A DNA stretch of 5,843 nt from an uncultured Pseudorhodobacter sp. (GTDB lineage Bacteria > Pseudomonadota > Alphaproteobacteria > Rhodobacterales > Rhodobacteraceae), in contig CALEMZ010000348.1 of assembly GCA_937910975.1 (NCBI GenBank), positions 1-5,843 of the forward strand, read 5' to 3'. The notes beneath the pieces were generated by a model. The model saw nothing but the letters and a program-made list of their open reading frames with translations, searched no databases and was not told where the DNA came from. Every line of letters starts with the position of its first letter. Position 1 is the first letter of the stretch. Shown piece by piece: positions 5,187 to 5,843 of the stretch. Both the position numbers and the translations under genes were made by a program.

Positions 5187-5843
5187 AGCGCACAGCGGAT
5201 GGCACGGTCTATGATCTTTATGGCCCGTCAGGTGCGCCACTTGTGGTGCTGATCCACGGGCTTGGCCTGAACCGTGATGTCTGGACGCAGGCAATCCCGG
5301 CGCTTTCGGCGCACTATCGCGTGTTGGTCTATGACATCCTCGGGCATGGCGAAACGCCCCCCCCAGTGCCCCTGCCAACTCTGGAGCTTTTGTCCCGACA
5401 AGTGGCAGGTTTGCTGGACAATCTGGGGATGCGGGCGGCGGTCCTCGTGGGCTTTTCGCTAGGCGGCATGATCACCCGCCGCTTTGCGCAAGACCACCCT
5501 GACCGCGCCTTGGGTCTGGCTATTCTGCATTCTCCACACCTGCGGGACGCGGCTGCGCAGGCCGCGATCGTGGCGCGGGTGGACCAAGCGGCTGGCACTG
5601 GCCCTGCCTCGACGGTCGAGGCCGCCCTGACCCGGTGGTTCACCGATGATTTCCAGCGAAAAAACCCTGAGACTATGCAAAAGGTGCGCGATTGGGTGCT
5701 GGCCAACAATCCCGCCACCTATCCGCATTTCTACCGCATCCTTGCCGACGGGATCGACGAAATCGTGGCACCACAGCCCCCCATCGCCTGCCCGACAATG
5801 GTGATGACTGGGGATCAGGACTACGGCAACGGCCCGGATATGG
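5183..5843 (+). CDS. Alpha/beta hydrolase, 3' end outside the window
   Basis: The visible 220 residues are the larger part of an alpha/beta-fold hydrolase; such proteins are usually about 260-280 residues, and the catalytic His would lie beyond the window. The frame has no stop. Features are the oxyanion-side HG (25-26, in VVLIHGLGLN), YDILGHGET (50-58), the nucleophile elbow GFSLGG with Ser92 (90-95), a cap region from roughly 120 to 195, and TGDQD (209-213) supplying the probable acidic residue Asp213. It resembles 3-oxoadipate enol-lactonase and the MhpC-like group, which also contains RutD and (E)-2-((N-methylformamido)methylene)succinate hydrolase (TgnD). ATG overlaps the Rid stop codon (ATGA), so the pair form an operon. 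An eight-C tract (5357-5364) encodes consecutive prolines and leaves the frame intact. Enol-lactone, ester or amide-enamine hydrolysis is plausible; the exact substrate is unknown. Confidence 0.85.
   Translation, partial: MKRTADGTVYDLYGPSGAPLVVLIHGLGLNRDVWTQAIPALSAHYRVLVYDILGHGETPPPVPLPTLELLSRQVAGLLDNLGMRAAVLVGFSLGGMITRRFAQDHPDRALGLAILHSPHLRDAAAQAAIVARVDQAAGTGPASTVEAALTRWFTDDFQRKNPETMQKVRDWVLANNPATYPHFYRILADGIDEIVAPQPPIACPTMVMTGDQDYGNGPDM

Noticed and set aside
1938..5843. A true rut pyrimidine-degradation operon.
   Set aside because: The gene order and strands differ, no RutB, RutE or RutF equivalents are present, and the CaiD and carnitine-dehydrogenase homologues do not belong to it.

Overview
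The window is GC-rich and looks like the chromosome of an alphaproteobacterium. The codon style and the accessory catabolic gene content suggest Rhodobacterales or a relative, but this is an inference because no phylogenetic marker gene is present. It is almost fully occupied by six catabolic enzyme genes. There are no RNA genes, insertion sequences or CRISPR arrays.

Layout: positions 1-195 carry no gene I can support, only a stem-loop at the left edge. On the minus strand, transcribed right to left, lies a tight three-gene operon. It encodes a luciferase-like flavin monooxygenase (1938-2987), a CaiD-like crotonase (1141-1941) and an L-carnitine-dehydrogenase-like enzyme (196-1140). The first two genes overlap as ATGA and the last two abut as TAGATG. 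Upstream of it is an intergenic stretch (2988-3152) with a possible regulatory element and an intrinsic terminator for the gene before it. That gene, also on the minus strand, is an aldehyde dehydrogenase (3153-4634). A 144-bp divergent promoter region separates it from a plus-strand pair: a Rid-family protein (4779-5186) and an alpha/beta hydrolase (5183 to beyond the window end), again joined by an ATGA overlap.

The six genes look like one metabolic module. A near-perfect 10-bp inverted repeat, extendable to a roughly 36-bp dyad, sits in the divergent promoter. A 19-bp part of it recurs with a single mismatch in front of the monooxygenase operon, in the same orientation relative to the downstream gene. 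This suggests that one regulator, not encoded here, controls all three transcripts.

The substrate is not settled. Carnitine dehydrogenase and CaiD homologues point to a carnitine or butyrobetaine-type compound. The monooxygenase, aldehyde dehydrogenase and alpha/beta hydrolase are the same enzyme classes as trigonelline (N-methylnicotinate) breakdown (TgnB, TgnC, TgnD). Monooxygenase, Rid protein and hydrolase also echo RutA, RutC and RutD of pyrimidine breakdown. The best overall reading is a catabolic cluster for a quaternary-ammonium or N-heterocyclic betaine, in which oxidative opening is followed by aldehyde oxidation, amide or enamine hydrolysis and beta-oxidation-like steps. No flavin reductase, CoA ligase or transporter is visible in the window.
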